A stretch of DNA of 6,192 nucleotides from NCBI GenBank assembly GCA_029865285.1, contig JAOUHE010000103.1, positions 1-6,192 of the forward strand, given 5' to 3'. The notes beneath the pieces were generated by a model. It was not told the DNA's origin and did not search any database. It saw nothing but the letters and a program-made list of their open reading frames with translations. Origin of the DNA: Chloroflexota bacterium (GTDB taxonomy: Bacteria; Chloroflexota; Limnocylindria; QHBO01). The position numbers and the translations under genes are program-made. Every line of letters begins with the position of its first letter. The stretch's first letter is position 1. This document shows positions 1-4,818 of this stretch, one piece after another.

Positions 1-634
1 TCCCGGTGTTGCCGGCGCGCACGCCGAGCTTGCCATGGAGCGAGTCGGTGCTGAATCCGGGGAAGCCGCGCTCAACAATGAAGGCGGTGATGCCCTTGTA
101 GCCGGCCGCCTTGTCCACGGTGGCGAAGACGAGAAAGCTGTCGGCCGTATCGGCCAGGCTGATCCAGATCTTGCTGCCGTTGAGCAGGTAGCGGTCCCCG
201 TCGCGCCGCGCGGTGGTCGTCAGGTTGGCCGCATCGCTGCCGACACCGGGCTCAGTGAGGCCGAAGCTCGCCAGCTTCTCGCCGCGCGCCTGCGGCACGA
301 GGTAGCGCTGCTTCTGATCCTCGTTCGCCCACTGCAGCAGCGTCAGTGAGTTGAGACCGGTGTGCACAGAAAGGACCACCCGGAAGGCGGTATCGGCTCG
401 TTCCATCTCCTCACACAGGAGCGCGAAGGCGATGTAGTCCATCCCCGCACCACCGTACCGCTCGGGGATCGGCAGGCCCAGGAAGCCCTCGGCCCCCATC
501 TTCTCGTAGAGGGAGCGATCGTAGGTCGAGGTGGAATCGAGCTCGTGGATGCGCGGCAGGATCTCGCGCTCGGCGAAGGCGCGCGCGGTGCGCTGCGTCT
601 CGCGCTGGGCATCGGTCAGGGCAACGTCGATCAT
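1..634 (-). CDS. Acyl-CoA dehydrogenase, N-terminal part (truncated by window edge)
   Basis: Flavoprotein expected to oxidise an acyl-CoA to the 2,3-enoyl-CoA, passing electrons to electron-transfer flavoprotein, in the cytoplasm. The visible 211 residues cover the all-helical N-terminal domain (about 1-115) and the start of the middle beta domain. The family signature FGLTEPGVGSD lies at 124-134 and LNGSKIWIS at 151-159, both parts of the FAD/acyl-CoA site. The C-terminal domain that carries the catalytic glutamate is outside the window, so chain-length class cannot be judged; a glutaryl-CoA or short-chain type is possible. The ATG at 632-634 is supported by GGAG five bases upstream and by the natural family N-terminus (MIDVALTDAQRE). 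It is transcribed away from the FTR1 gene, with a promoter-like element and an inverted repeat just upstream. No frameshift is seen. Confidence 0.93.
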   Translation of the reverse strand, partial: MIDVALTDAQRETQRTARAFAEREILPRIHELDSTSTYDRSLYEKMGAEGFLGLPIPERYGGAGMDYIAFALLCEEMERADTAFRVVLSVHTGLNSLTLLQWANEDQKQRYLVPQARGEKLASFGLTEPGVGSDAANLTTTARRDGDRYLLNGSKIWISLADTADSFLVFATVDKAAGYKGITAFIVERGFPGFSTDSLHGKLGVRAGNTG

Positions 635-647
635 GCGGACTCCGCTG

Positions 648-674
648 AGAATCGAATTGGGATGCCACGATTCT
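648..674. promoter_or_regulatory. Inverted repeat over the start region of the acyl-CoA dehydrogenase promoter
   Basis: Perfect 7-base half-sites, AGAATCG at 648-654 and CGATTCT at 668-674, are separated by 13 bases. The right arm overlaps the candidate -10 box (670-675, minus strand) and the centre (661) falls where transcription would begin. This is a typical position for a repressor operator, and many acyl-CoA dehydrogenase genes are controlled by TetR- or GntR-type fatty-acid regulators. No regulator gene is in the window, so the binding protein is unknown. A 5'-leader hairpin is the alternative reading. Confidence 0.35.
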
Positions 675-697
675 AGCCCGAGTGAGGGGCCTCCGAA
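670..697 (-). promoter_or_regulatory. Candidate sigma-70-like promoter for acyl-CoA dehydrogenase
   Basis: On the minus strand TAGAAT (670-675) matches TATAAT at five of six bases. TTCGGA (692-697) lies 16 bases upstream as a weak -35. This would give a leader of about 29 bases before the ATG at 634, which contains the GGAG ribosome-binding site. The -10 is good for such GC-rich DNA; the -35 is weak. Confidence 0.4.
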
Positions 698-748
698 GAG
701 CCGTGAATCGGTCGCGGGTGAATCCCGACTCCACCAGTAGGGTTTCAG

Positions 749-777
749 TTGACGGAGCCTCGGGCCTCGGCTAGGCT
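749..777 (+). promoter_or_regulatory. Candidate promoter for the FTR1 iron permease
   Basis: TTGACG (749-754) matches the -35 consensus TTGACA at five of six bases. TAGGCT (772-777) fits a TANNNT -10, with an exact 17-base spacer. The leader to the TTG start would be about 48 bases. The overlapping dyad at 753-780 strengthens the regulatory reading. Confidence 0.5.
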
Positions 778-780
778 CCG
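753..780. promoter_or_regulatory. Operator-like dyad covering the FTR1 promoter
   Basis: CGGAGCCT (753-760) and AGGCTCCG (773-780) are perfect 8-base inverted half-sites with a 12-base gap. A tandem 7-base repeat, GCCTCGG, is nested at 757-763 and 764-770. A second shorter dyad, CTCGG/CCGAG, sits at 766-770 and 778-782. The dyad runs from the end of the -35 across the spacer and -10, where repressors act. An iron- or redox-responsive regulator is the natural guess for an iron-uptake gene, but a clear Fur or IdeR/DtxR box is not visible. It could also form an RNA hairpin if a promoter lies further upstream. Confidence 0.4.
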
Positions 781-831
781 AGCTGCCCGGCATCGCCGGC
801 ACGAGACCTGGATCTGCCGCGGAGGGCACCC

Positions 832-1719
832 TTGGAAGTCGGCTTTCTGACCACCGGCCTGCTCACCGGCGTGCGTGAAGGGGTCGAGGCCGCGCTCATC
901 GTGAGCATCATCCTGGCCTACCTGGCACGGACCGGGAATGCCCGGCACTTTGGGCGGATCTGGTTCGGATCCGGAGTCGCCATTGCGCTGAGCATCGCGG
1001 TCGGTGCCGTCCTGTTCCAGACCATCGGCGGCCTGACGGAGCCCGCGGAGCAGTACTTCGAAGGGAGCGCCATGCTCCTCGCCGCGGCCGTGGTGACCTG
1101 GATGCTGTTCTGGATGCGCCGAACCTCCGCCAACATCCGCGGCGAGCTGCACAGCGGCATCGATCGCGCGCTCACCGAGGGGAGCCTGTGGGGCCTGTCA
1201 GTGCTGGCCTTCACCGCAGTGATCCGCGAAGGCGTCGAGACGAGCCTCTTCCTGCTCGGCCAGATGACCGCCGCGCGCGAGGCCGAGTCCGGCGCATTGA
1301 GCACGCTCGTCGGCGCGCTGCTCGGTCTCGCCCTCGCCGTGATCCTCGGCTACGGCTTCTACCGCGGCGCCCGCGTTTTGAACCTGGCGACCTTCTTCCG
1401 GTGGACCGGGATCGGGCTCGTCTTTATCGCCGCCGGGCTGGTGAGCCACGCCATGCATGAGTTCATCGAGGCAGGGTTGATCGGCTTCGGGACCGCCACG
1501 GCGTTCGACATCAGCGCGGTGCTGCCGCACGCGACCGACGGCGGCAGCCTGCTCGGCCAGATGCTGCGCGCCATCTTCGGCTACACCGCCACGCCCGAGT
1601 GGACCACGCTGCTTGCCTGGATCGGCTACCTCGGGGCAGTGCTCTTCCTCTACATGCGCCCGATGCGCCCGGCCTCCGCGGCGGCCATGACGGGCAGCGA
1701 GCCGCTGCCGGGCGTCTGA
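832..1719 (+). CDS. efeU: FTR1/EfeU-family high-affinity iron permease
   Basis: Polytopic inner-membrane iron permease; the family imports ferric ion, in EfeUOB systems after oxidation of ferrous iron. The 295 residues match the usual EfeU length. Two REGxE motifs, the hallmark iron-coordinating signature, lie at 15-19 (REGVE) and 132-136 (REGVE), each inside a predicted membrane helix. An acidic EPAEQYFEG stretch follows at 70-78. About seven hydrophobic segments are visible, for example near 20-31, 47-65, 79-95, 120-130, 155-176, 191-206 and 258-275, with a short polar tail. The TTG start at 832 is chosen because GGAGGG lies five bases upstream and the protein then begins directly before the first REGxE helix. 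Partners EfeO (cupredoxin/M75) and EfeB (Dyp peroxidase) are not adjacent. The gene ends nine bases before the convergent hydrolase gene. Substrate preference is inferred from the family. Confidence 0.93.
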   Translation: MEVGFLTTGLLTGVREGVEAALIVSIILAYLARTGNARHFGRIWFGSGVAIALSIAVGAVLFQTIGGLTEPAEQYFEGSAMLLAAAVVTWMLFWMRRTSANIRGELHSGIDRALTEGSLWGLSVLAFTAVIREGVETSLFLLGQMTAAREAESGALSTLVGALLGLALAVILGYGFYRGARVLNLATFFRWTGIGLVFIAAGLVSHAMHEFIEAGLIGFGTATAFDISAVLPHATDGGSLLGQMLRAIFGYTATPEWTTLLAWIGYLGAVLFLYMRPMRPASAAAMTGSEPLPGV

Positions 1720-1728
1720 CCCTGCACG

Positions 1729-2496
1729 CTAGACCGGCCGGGGGCCGGTGAACTCCAGGATCTCGCGCCAGGCATCCTCGGATGCGGCCGCGTGCTCGAC
1801 CGCTTGCCGATCGAAGAATGAGTGCGGCGCATCCGGATAGGTGATGGACCGATGCGCGACACCGGCAGCGTCCAGGGCGGCGTCGAATGCCCGGACCGCA
1901 TCGGGTCCGATGCCGTTGTCGGCCCCGCCCCAGAGGGCAAGCACCGGGCAGGCAAAGCGGCTTGCCTCATCGACCGGCGCGGCAAGTCCCGCGCCGCTGC
2001 GCCCGACGGGCCAGCCATAGAAGCCGATCACGCCGTCGAACCCGATCGAACTCGCCGCCTGCAGGAAGCTGAGCCGGCCACCCATGCAGAAGCCGATCGA
2101 GTAGACGCGCGTCACCGCGCCGCCCGCGGGGGACCGCAGGTACGCCGCCGCGGCTGCAACGTCGGCGCCGAGTGTGGCGGGCTGGGTCAGCGGAACGTGC
2201 GTCTGGTAGTCGAACCCGGCGTCCCGTCGCCCGGTGCCCGCAGTGCGACTGAAGTAGTCGATCGCGCAGGCATCGATCCCCGCTTCGGCAAACCGCAGGG
2301 CCAGCTCCTCGTAGAAGGGGTGCAAACCGCGAACGTCGGGCAGAACCACCATCCCCGCACCGCTCGGCTGCGCTGCCTGGGCGGCGTACGCGGCCACGTG
2401 CGTTCCATCGGACGCGGTCAGGATCACTTCGCCGGCATCCAGCGCCGCGCCGCGGATCGGCGGCAGTGGCGGACGAGCGTCATCGTCATAGCACAT
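1729..2496 (-). CDS. Dienelactone hydrolase family protein
   Basis: Cytoplasmic alpha/beta-hydrolase of the dienelactone hydrolase family; the classical reaction opens dienelactone to maleylacetate in chloroaromatic breakdown, but many members act on other esters or lactones. The 255 residues are of normal family length. The nucleophile cysteine is C137 in GFCMGG (135-140), the acid is D193 in WGGADNGIG, and the histidine is H225 in DAPHSFFD, giving a complete Cys-Asp-His triad. The PDVRG motif (53-57) occupies the oxyanion/glutamate-loop region. The ATG at 2494-2496 is supported by GGGAGGG four bases upstream and by the MCYDDDARPP opening I associate with this subfamily in actinobacterial and chloroflexal genomes. 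It starts 11 bases after the rhomboid stop, so the two are probably co-transcribed. An open frame continues upstream but only as a shadow of the rhomboid gene. The true substrate is unknown. Confidence 0.93.
   Translation of the reverse strand: MCYDDDARPPLPPIRGAALDAGEVILTASDGTHVAAYAAQAAQPSGAGMVVLPDVRGLHPFYEELALRFAEAGIDACAIDYFSRTAGTGRRDAGFDYQTHVPLTQPATLGADVAAAAAYLRSPAGGAVTRVYSIGFCMGGRLSFLQAASSIGFDGVIGFYGWPVGRSGAGLAAPVDEASRFACPVLALWGGADNGIGPDAVRAFDAALDAAGVAHRSITYPDAPHSFFDRQAVEHAAASEDAWREILEFTGPRPV
1733..1749. terminator. Hairpin between convergent FTR1 and hydrolase genes
   Basis: ACCGGCC (1733-1739) pairs with GGCCGGT (1743-1749) around a three-base loop. It overlaps the last codons of the hydrolase gene and lies 13 bases past the FTR1 stop. 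It could end transcription from the plus strand, but no T-run follows on either strand, so it is only a weak terminator candidate. Confidence 0.25.
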
Positions 2497-2507
2497 CGGT
2501 CCCTCCC

Positions 2508-3644
2508 TCAGCCGATTCGCGCGATCGCCACGCCGATGCCAACCACCAGGGCTGCCGCAACGGCGAGGTAGGCCGCCGCACGAACCGTGACCGGCATCGG
2601 TGTAGCCAGGCTGGCACCGTCGGGTCCGCGGAACATGCCACCGAGCGTCGCCACCTGCGTCGGGGCCAGGATCCACCCGATCGCCAGGCCGACCAGCAGG
2701 CCGCCGAGGTGGCCGGTCCAGCTGATCCGCGGCGAGGCGAAGGTGATGACCAGGTTGATAAGCAGCAGGACACCGGCCTGCGACAGGATGGCGCGTGCCT
2801 GGGGACCGATCACCACGTGGTGGCGACGCGAGACGACGAAGGCCATGCCCAGCAGGCCGAAGATCGCGCCGGATGCCCCCGCAGCGGCCGACTGCGGCTC
2901 GAGCAGGATGGTCAGCACGCTGCCGCCCACCGCGCAGAGCAGGTAGGCGACGGCGTATTCGACGTGTCCGTACATCTGCTCGATGATCGGACCGAACAGC
3001 CAGAGCGCGTACATGTTGAAGGCGATGTGCAGCAGGCTCAGGTGCAGGAAGGCGCTGGTGATGAGGCGCCACCACTCGCCGGCCGCAACCGCGGGGCCGT
3101 AGACGAGCCCGCGATCGACCAGTGAGCCACCCGACGACCCGACGAGAGCTAGGTCGAGCAGGTAGACAGCCAGGTTGACGGCGATGACCCCCCAGGTGAC
3201 CCACGCCGCATAGGTGGCATACGCACCGCGTGCCCTGTTGAACTGGCGCCGCGCGGCAAAGTCGTGGCCGGTCTCCTTGAGCAGCCAGGCGATCCGGTTG
3301 GCGATCGCCCCGCGCTCCCCCGCCGGAGCGCGCTGTTCGGCCTCGCGATACGCCCCGATGGCCGCCTCGAGATCCCCGTCGCGAACATGCTGTTCTGCTG
3401 CGGCGCGCGACCCCTGCCACGCAATTGCCGCGTTCGAATTGGCAGCTGCGCGCCACGCCGCCAGGGCCCCAGGCTCGTCGTCAAGGCGATAGCGAGCCGT
3501 GCCCACGGCAAGCCACGCGGGGCCGGCGATCTCGGGATCGGGGTGGCCGGTGAGCGGCATCAGCAGGCGCTGTGCGCCCTCCGGATCGCTCGTGTCGAGG
3601 AGTCGCTGTCCTTCGGCCAGGCGCAGGCCCGGTTCGGTGTCCAT
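2508..3644 (-). CDS. Rhomboid-family intramembrane serine protease with N-terminal TPR-like region
   Basis: Membrane protease that would cut transmembrane segments of substrate proteins within the bilayer. Of 378 residues, about 1-140 are cytoplasmic helical repeats of TPR type (for example PEIAGPAWLAVGTARYR at 37-53 and GDLEAAIGAYREAEQRAP at 90-107). The rhomboid domain spans about 145-330: a WWRLITSAFLH helix start (191-201), HIAFN with H206 and N210 as likely oxyanion residues, catalytic S258 in GASGAIFG (256-263), and catalytic H312 in TGHLGG. A further hydrophobic helix lies at 355-375, giving a 6+1-like topology. ATG 3644 is preferred over an in-frame ATG at 3764 because the extra 40 residues would cross a 12-bp hairpin and are low in plausible structure. 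No good Shine-Dalgarno is seen, but a -10-like box lies nine bases upstream. It is the first gene of a pair with the hydrolase. Substrates are unknown. Confidence 0.92.
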   Translation of the reverse strand: MDTEPGLRLAEGQRLLDTSDPEGAQRLLMPLTGHPDPEIAGPAWLAVGTARYRLDDEPGALAAWRAAANSNAAIAWQGSRAAAEQHVRDGDLEAAIGAYREAEQRAPAGERGAIANRIAWLLKETGHDFAARRQFNRARGAYATYAAWVTWGVIAVNLAVYLLDLALVGSSGGSLVDRGLVYGPAVAAGEWWRLITSAFLHLSLLHIAFNMYALWLFGPIIEQMYGHVEYAVAYLLCAVGGSVLTILLEPQSAAAGASGAIFGLLGMAFVVSRRHHVVIGPQARAILSQAGVLLLINLVITFASPRISWTGHLGGLLVGLAIGWILAPTQVATLGGMFRGPDGASLATPMPVTVRAAAYLAVAAALVVGIGVAIARIG

Positions 3645-3653
3645 TGGCCCGGC

Positions 3654-3659
3654 ATTATC
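3654..3659 (-). promoter_or_regulatory. -10-like box directly upstream of rhomboid start
   Basis: GATAAT on the minus strand matches TATAAT at five of six bases and ends nine bases before the ATG at 3644. A transcript from it would begin at or within a few bases of the start codon. That fits leaderless initiation and the absence of a ribosome-binding site. No convincing -35 is seen. Confidence 0.35.
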
Positions 3660-3672
3660 ACCCGACAACGAA

Positions 3673-3706
3673 ACGACCGCCGAAAGACTGGCACTTCGGC
3701 GGTCGT
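3673..3706 (-). terminator. Strong 12-bp hairpin upstream of the rhomboid gene
   Basis: ACGACCGCCGAA (3673-3684) and TTCGGCGGTCGT (3695-3706) form a perfect 12-bp stem with a 10-base loop. Read on the minus strand the stem is followed by TTCGTTGTC, T-rich for this genome, while the plus-strand side runs into GC. It therefore looks like an intrinsic terminator for the upstream HTH gene, isolating it from the rhomboid unit. A leader regulatory element is the alternative if the rhomboid transcript starts further upstream. Confidence 0.5.
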
Positions 3707-3738
3707 CGCGCGCCCCCCTGGCGGGGAACGGGGCCGTC

Positions 3739-3752
3739 CCGGCGTGAGCCGG
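3739..3752. repeat. Small GC-rich hairpin resembling a REP-type unit
   Basis: CCGGC (3739-3743), loop GTGA, and GCCGG (3748-3752), flanked by further partly pairing CCG/CGG bases, form a compact hairpin between genes. Read through, the element would encode PAHAGT, a peptide often produced by dispersed palindromic repeats. Only one copy is in the window, so repeat status is a guess. Confidence 0.2.
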
Positions 3753-3767
3753 AACCGGCATCAATGA

Positions 3768-3786
3768 GCGGCCATCAGTGGGCCGC
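3768..3786 (-). terminator. Hairpin just downstream of the HTH gene
   Basis: GCGGCC (3768-3773) and GGCCGC (3781-3786) form a perfect 6-bp stem with a 7-base loop, eight bases past the stop of the HTH gene on the minus strand. Only TCATTGATG follows, so termination would be weak here; the larger hairpin at 3673-3706 is the better terminator. Confidence 0.3.
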
Positions 3787-3794
3787 CGGATGGG

Positions 3795-3980
3795 CTACTT
3801 GGGTCGATGAAGGAACGACAGGACGTCGTCGTAGCGGAAGCGTCGGTCGCCGCGCTTGCAGACCCGGAAGAACGGGATCTCGCCGCGGTCGCCCAGCCGC
3901 TTGACCGTGTTGACGTGCAGGTGCAGCATCTCGGCGACCTCGGTCGCGGTGAGCAGCTTCCCGACCTCGTTGCTGATCAT
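3795..3980 (-). CDS. Stand-alone excisionase/MerR-like helix-turn-helix protein
   Basis: A 61-residue DNA-binding protein made of almost nothing but one winged-helix domain of the excisionase/MerR (HTH_17) type. LLTATEVAEMLHLHVNTVKRL (9-29) is the helix-turn-helix, with TATEVAEML as first helix and HVNTVKRLGDRG as recognition helix. EIPFFRVCKRGDRRFRYDDV (34-53) is the beta wing, and DDVLSFLHRPK closes the fold. The ATG at 3978-3980 has GAGGAA about ten bases upstream, a rather long spacing. No integrase, phage or plasmid gene is near, so an excisionase role is not supported by context; a small chromosomal regulator is more likely. It is divergent from the ferredoxin gene across 152 bases and may regulate one or both. 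A single cysteine (C41) in the wing is notable. Confidence 0.88.
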   Translation of the reverse strand: MISNEVGKLLTATEVAEMLHLHVNTVKRLGDRGEIPFFRVCKRGDRRFRYDDVLSFLHRPK

Positions 3981-4028
3981 TGCTGGCGGATTCCTCGCTG
4001 GCGATGAGTACCGTTGGTTGGCGCGTGG

Positions 4029-4039
4029 ACCGATTCGGT
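4029..4039. promoter_or_regulatory. Short palindrome in HTH/ferredoxin divergent region
   Basis: ACCGA-T-TCGGT is an 11-base palindrome. A GGACC direct repeat overlaps it at 4027-4031 and recurs at 4042-4046. Its place in a divergent intergenic region beside an HTH gene makes it a possible operator, but a palindrome this short is common by chance in GC-rich DNA. Confidence 0.2.
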
Positions 4040-4072
4040 GCGGACCGCGCCCTTGCTGGTCGGATAGTAGGG

Positions 4073-4102
4073 TTGCGGTGGGCTCACGAGCCCCGGTACT
4101 TT
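4073..4102 (+). promoter_or_regulatory. Candidate promoter for ferredoxin/HEXXH pair
   Basis: TTGCGG (4073-4078) and TACTTT (4097-4102), an 18-base spacer apart, are the best -35/-10 pair seen upstream of the ATG at 4133. A small inverted repeat, GGGCT/AGCCC (4080-4084 and 4089-4093), lies in the spacer. The match is modest. Confidence 0.28.
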
Positions 4103-4132
4103 GGGTCCGATGGGTGGGGTACTTCCGCGGTC

Positions 4133-4516
4133 ATGACCGTCTACGAACGACACGTCTTCGTCTGCACGAGGGGCGATTGGTGTCCCGCGGTGGACGGGGA
4201 CGGGCTGGGCGTGCACGCCGCCATGAAGGCGGCCGTCCGGGATGCCGGTGCCGCCGGCACGGTCCGCATCAACCACGCCGGCTGTTTCTCCCAGTGCGGC
4301 AACGGACCGATGGTGGTGGTCTATCCGGAGGGGACCTGGTACGCGGCCGTCACCCCGGCCGACGTCGGCGAGATCGTCGCGCGGCATCTGCTCGGCGGGG
4401 ATCCGGTCGAGCGCCTGCGCTACGACCCGCCCGACGGTGGTCCGCACAAGCTCCAGCGCGATGGCGCGGGTCGCCCGGCTGGGCGCCCTGGTCCGTGGCC
4501 CGCCGGCAGCGAGTGA
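4133..4516 (+). CDS. Thioredoxin-like [2Fe-2S] ferredoxin family protein
   Basis: Small cytoplasmic electron carrier of the thioredoxin-fold [2Fe-2S] family (COG3411-like). Of 127 residues, HVFVCTRGDWC (7-17) gives the first beta strand and two cysteines, C11 and C17. NHAGCFSQCGNGP (47-59) supplies C51 and C55 as C-x3-C. PMVVVYPEGTWYAAV (59-73) and the following helix through HLLGGDPV complete the fold. Four cysteines suit one [2Fe-2S] cluster, though C11-x5-C17 is shorter than the usual gap of about ten or more residues in this family. The last 30 residues are a polar, Gly/Pro-rich tail. ATG 4133 is chosen because the family begins just before HVFVC; the 51 extra in-frame residues upstream match nothing and cover the promoter region. 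The stop overlaps the next gene's GTG start (GTGA), so the two are likely translationally coupled. The redox partner is unknown. Confidence 0.87.
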   Translation: MTVYERHVFVCTRGDWCPAVDGDGLGVHAAMKAAVRDAGAAGTVRINHAGCFSQCGNGPMVVVYPEGTWYAAVTPADVGEIVARHLLGGDPVERLRYDPPDGGPHKLQRDGAGRPAGRPGPWPAGSE

Positions 4517-4818
4517 CCGGGCCGGCGCGCGGCCAGGTCCACGTCCGCCCGCGACTCCGAGCCGTCGGAGCACTCCTGCTGCCCGACTGGCTGGCGATCA
4601 CCATCGGCAGCCACGTCTGGGCATGGCGTCCGCTCAACGACCGCGAGTTGCGCCATGAACTTGCCCACGTCAGCCAGTGGCGCTCCCACGGCGCCGGCCT
4701 CCTGCTCCTCTACCTGGTCGCGGCCCTGCGGACCTGGCGGGCCGGTGGAGACTGGTACCGCGACAACCCCTTCGAGCGCGCCGCCCTCGCTGCCGAGCGT
4801 TCCGATGGCGCCGGCTAG
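4513..4818 (+). CDS. Small HEXXH-motif protein, putative metallopeptidase-like, unknown function
   Basis: I do not recognise a named family. The 101 residues contain RELRHELAHVSQW (44-56), in which H48-E49-L50-A51-H52 is a zinc-binding HEXXH motif. WYRDNPFERAA (81-91) offers E88 as a possible third ligand, as in gluzincin-like and DUF4157-like folds that have HEL(T/A)HVxQ and a later glutamate. Hydrophobic stretches at 17-31 and 61-72 suggest membrane association or a small buried core. The GTG at 4513 overlaps the ferredoxin stop by four bases (GTGA), supporting translational coupling; another in-frame GTG at 4495 would add six residues. The gene ends at a TAG inside CTAG shared with the convergent cupin gene. 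It is much shorter than a typical secreted zinc protease and has no signal peptide, so proteolysis is only a possibility. Confidence 0.78.
   Translation: MTGPARGQVHVRPRLRAVGALLLPDWLAITIGSHVWAWRPLNDRELRHELAHVSQWRSHGAGLLLLYLVAALRTWRAGGDWYRDNPFERAALAAERSDGAG

Noticed and set aside
766..784. IdeR/DtxR-type iron box at the FTR1 promoter
   Set aside because: CTAGGCT resembles the centre of the box, but the right half does not match; about half of the 19 positions agree, too few to claim.
1198..1530. 110-residue minus-strand open frame opposite FTR1
   Set aside because: Antisense shadow of the permease; no motif or ribosome-binding site.
2466..3125. 219-residue plus-strand open frame opposite the rhomboid
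   Set aside because: Antisense shadow rich in Q, D, R and G with no recognisable motif.
1729..3456. 575-residue minus-strand open frame suggesting a hydrolase fusion
   Set aside because: Only the last 255 residues are the hydrolase; the upstream part is an out-of-frame shadow of the rhomboid gene, arginine- and glycine-rich without domain motifs, and the hydrolase ATG has its own strong ribosome-binding site.
2508..3764. Longer rhomboid start giving 418 residues
   Set aside because: The additional 40 codons run through a 12-bp terminator-like hairpin and a palindromic element, and give an unlikely N-terminus (PVPAHAGTAPFPARG).
3980..4516. Longer ferredoxin start giving 178 residues
   Set aside because: The family fold begins right after the ATG at 4133; the extra 51 residues have no family resemblance and cover the divergent promoter region.
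3856..4818. 320-residue plus-strand open frame ending in the HEXXH protein
   Set aside because: Its first two-thirds is antisense to the HTH gene or out of frame with the ferredoxin; only the part from about 4513 is credible.
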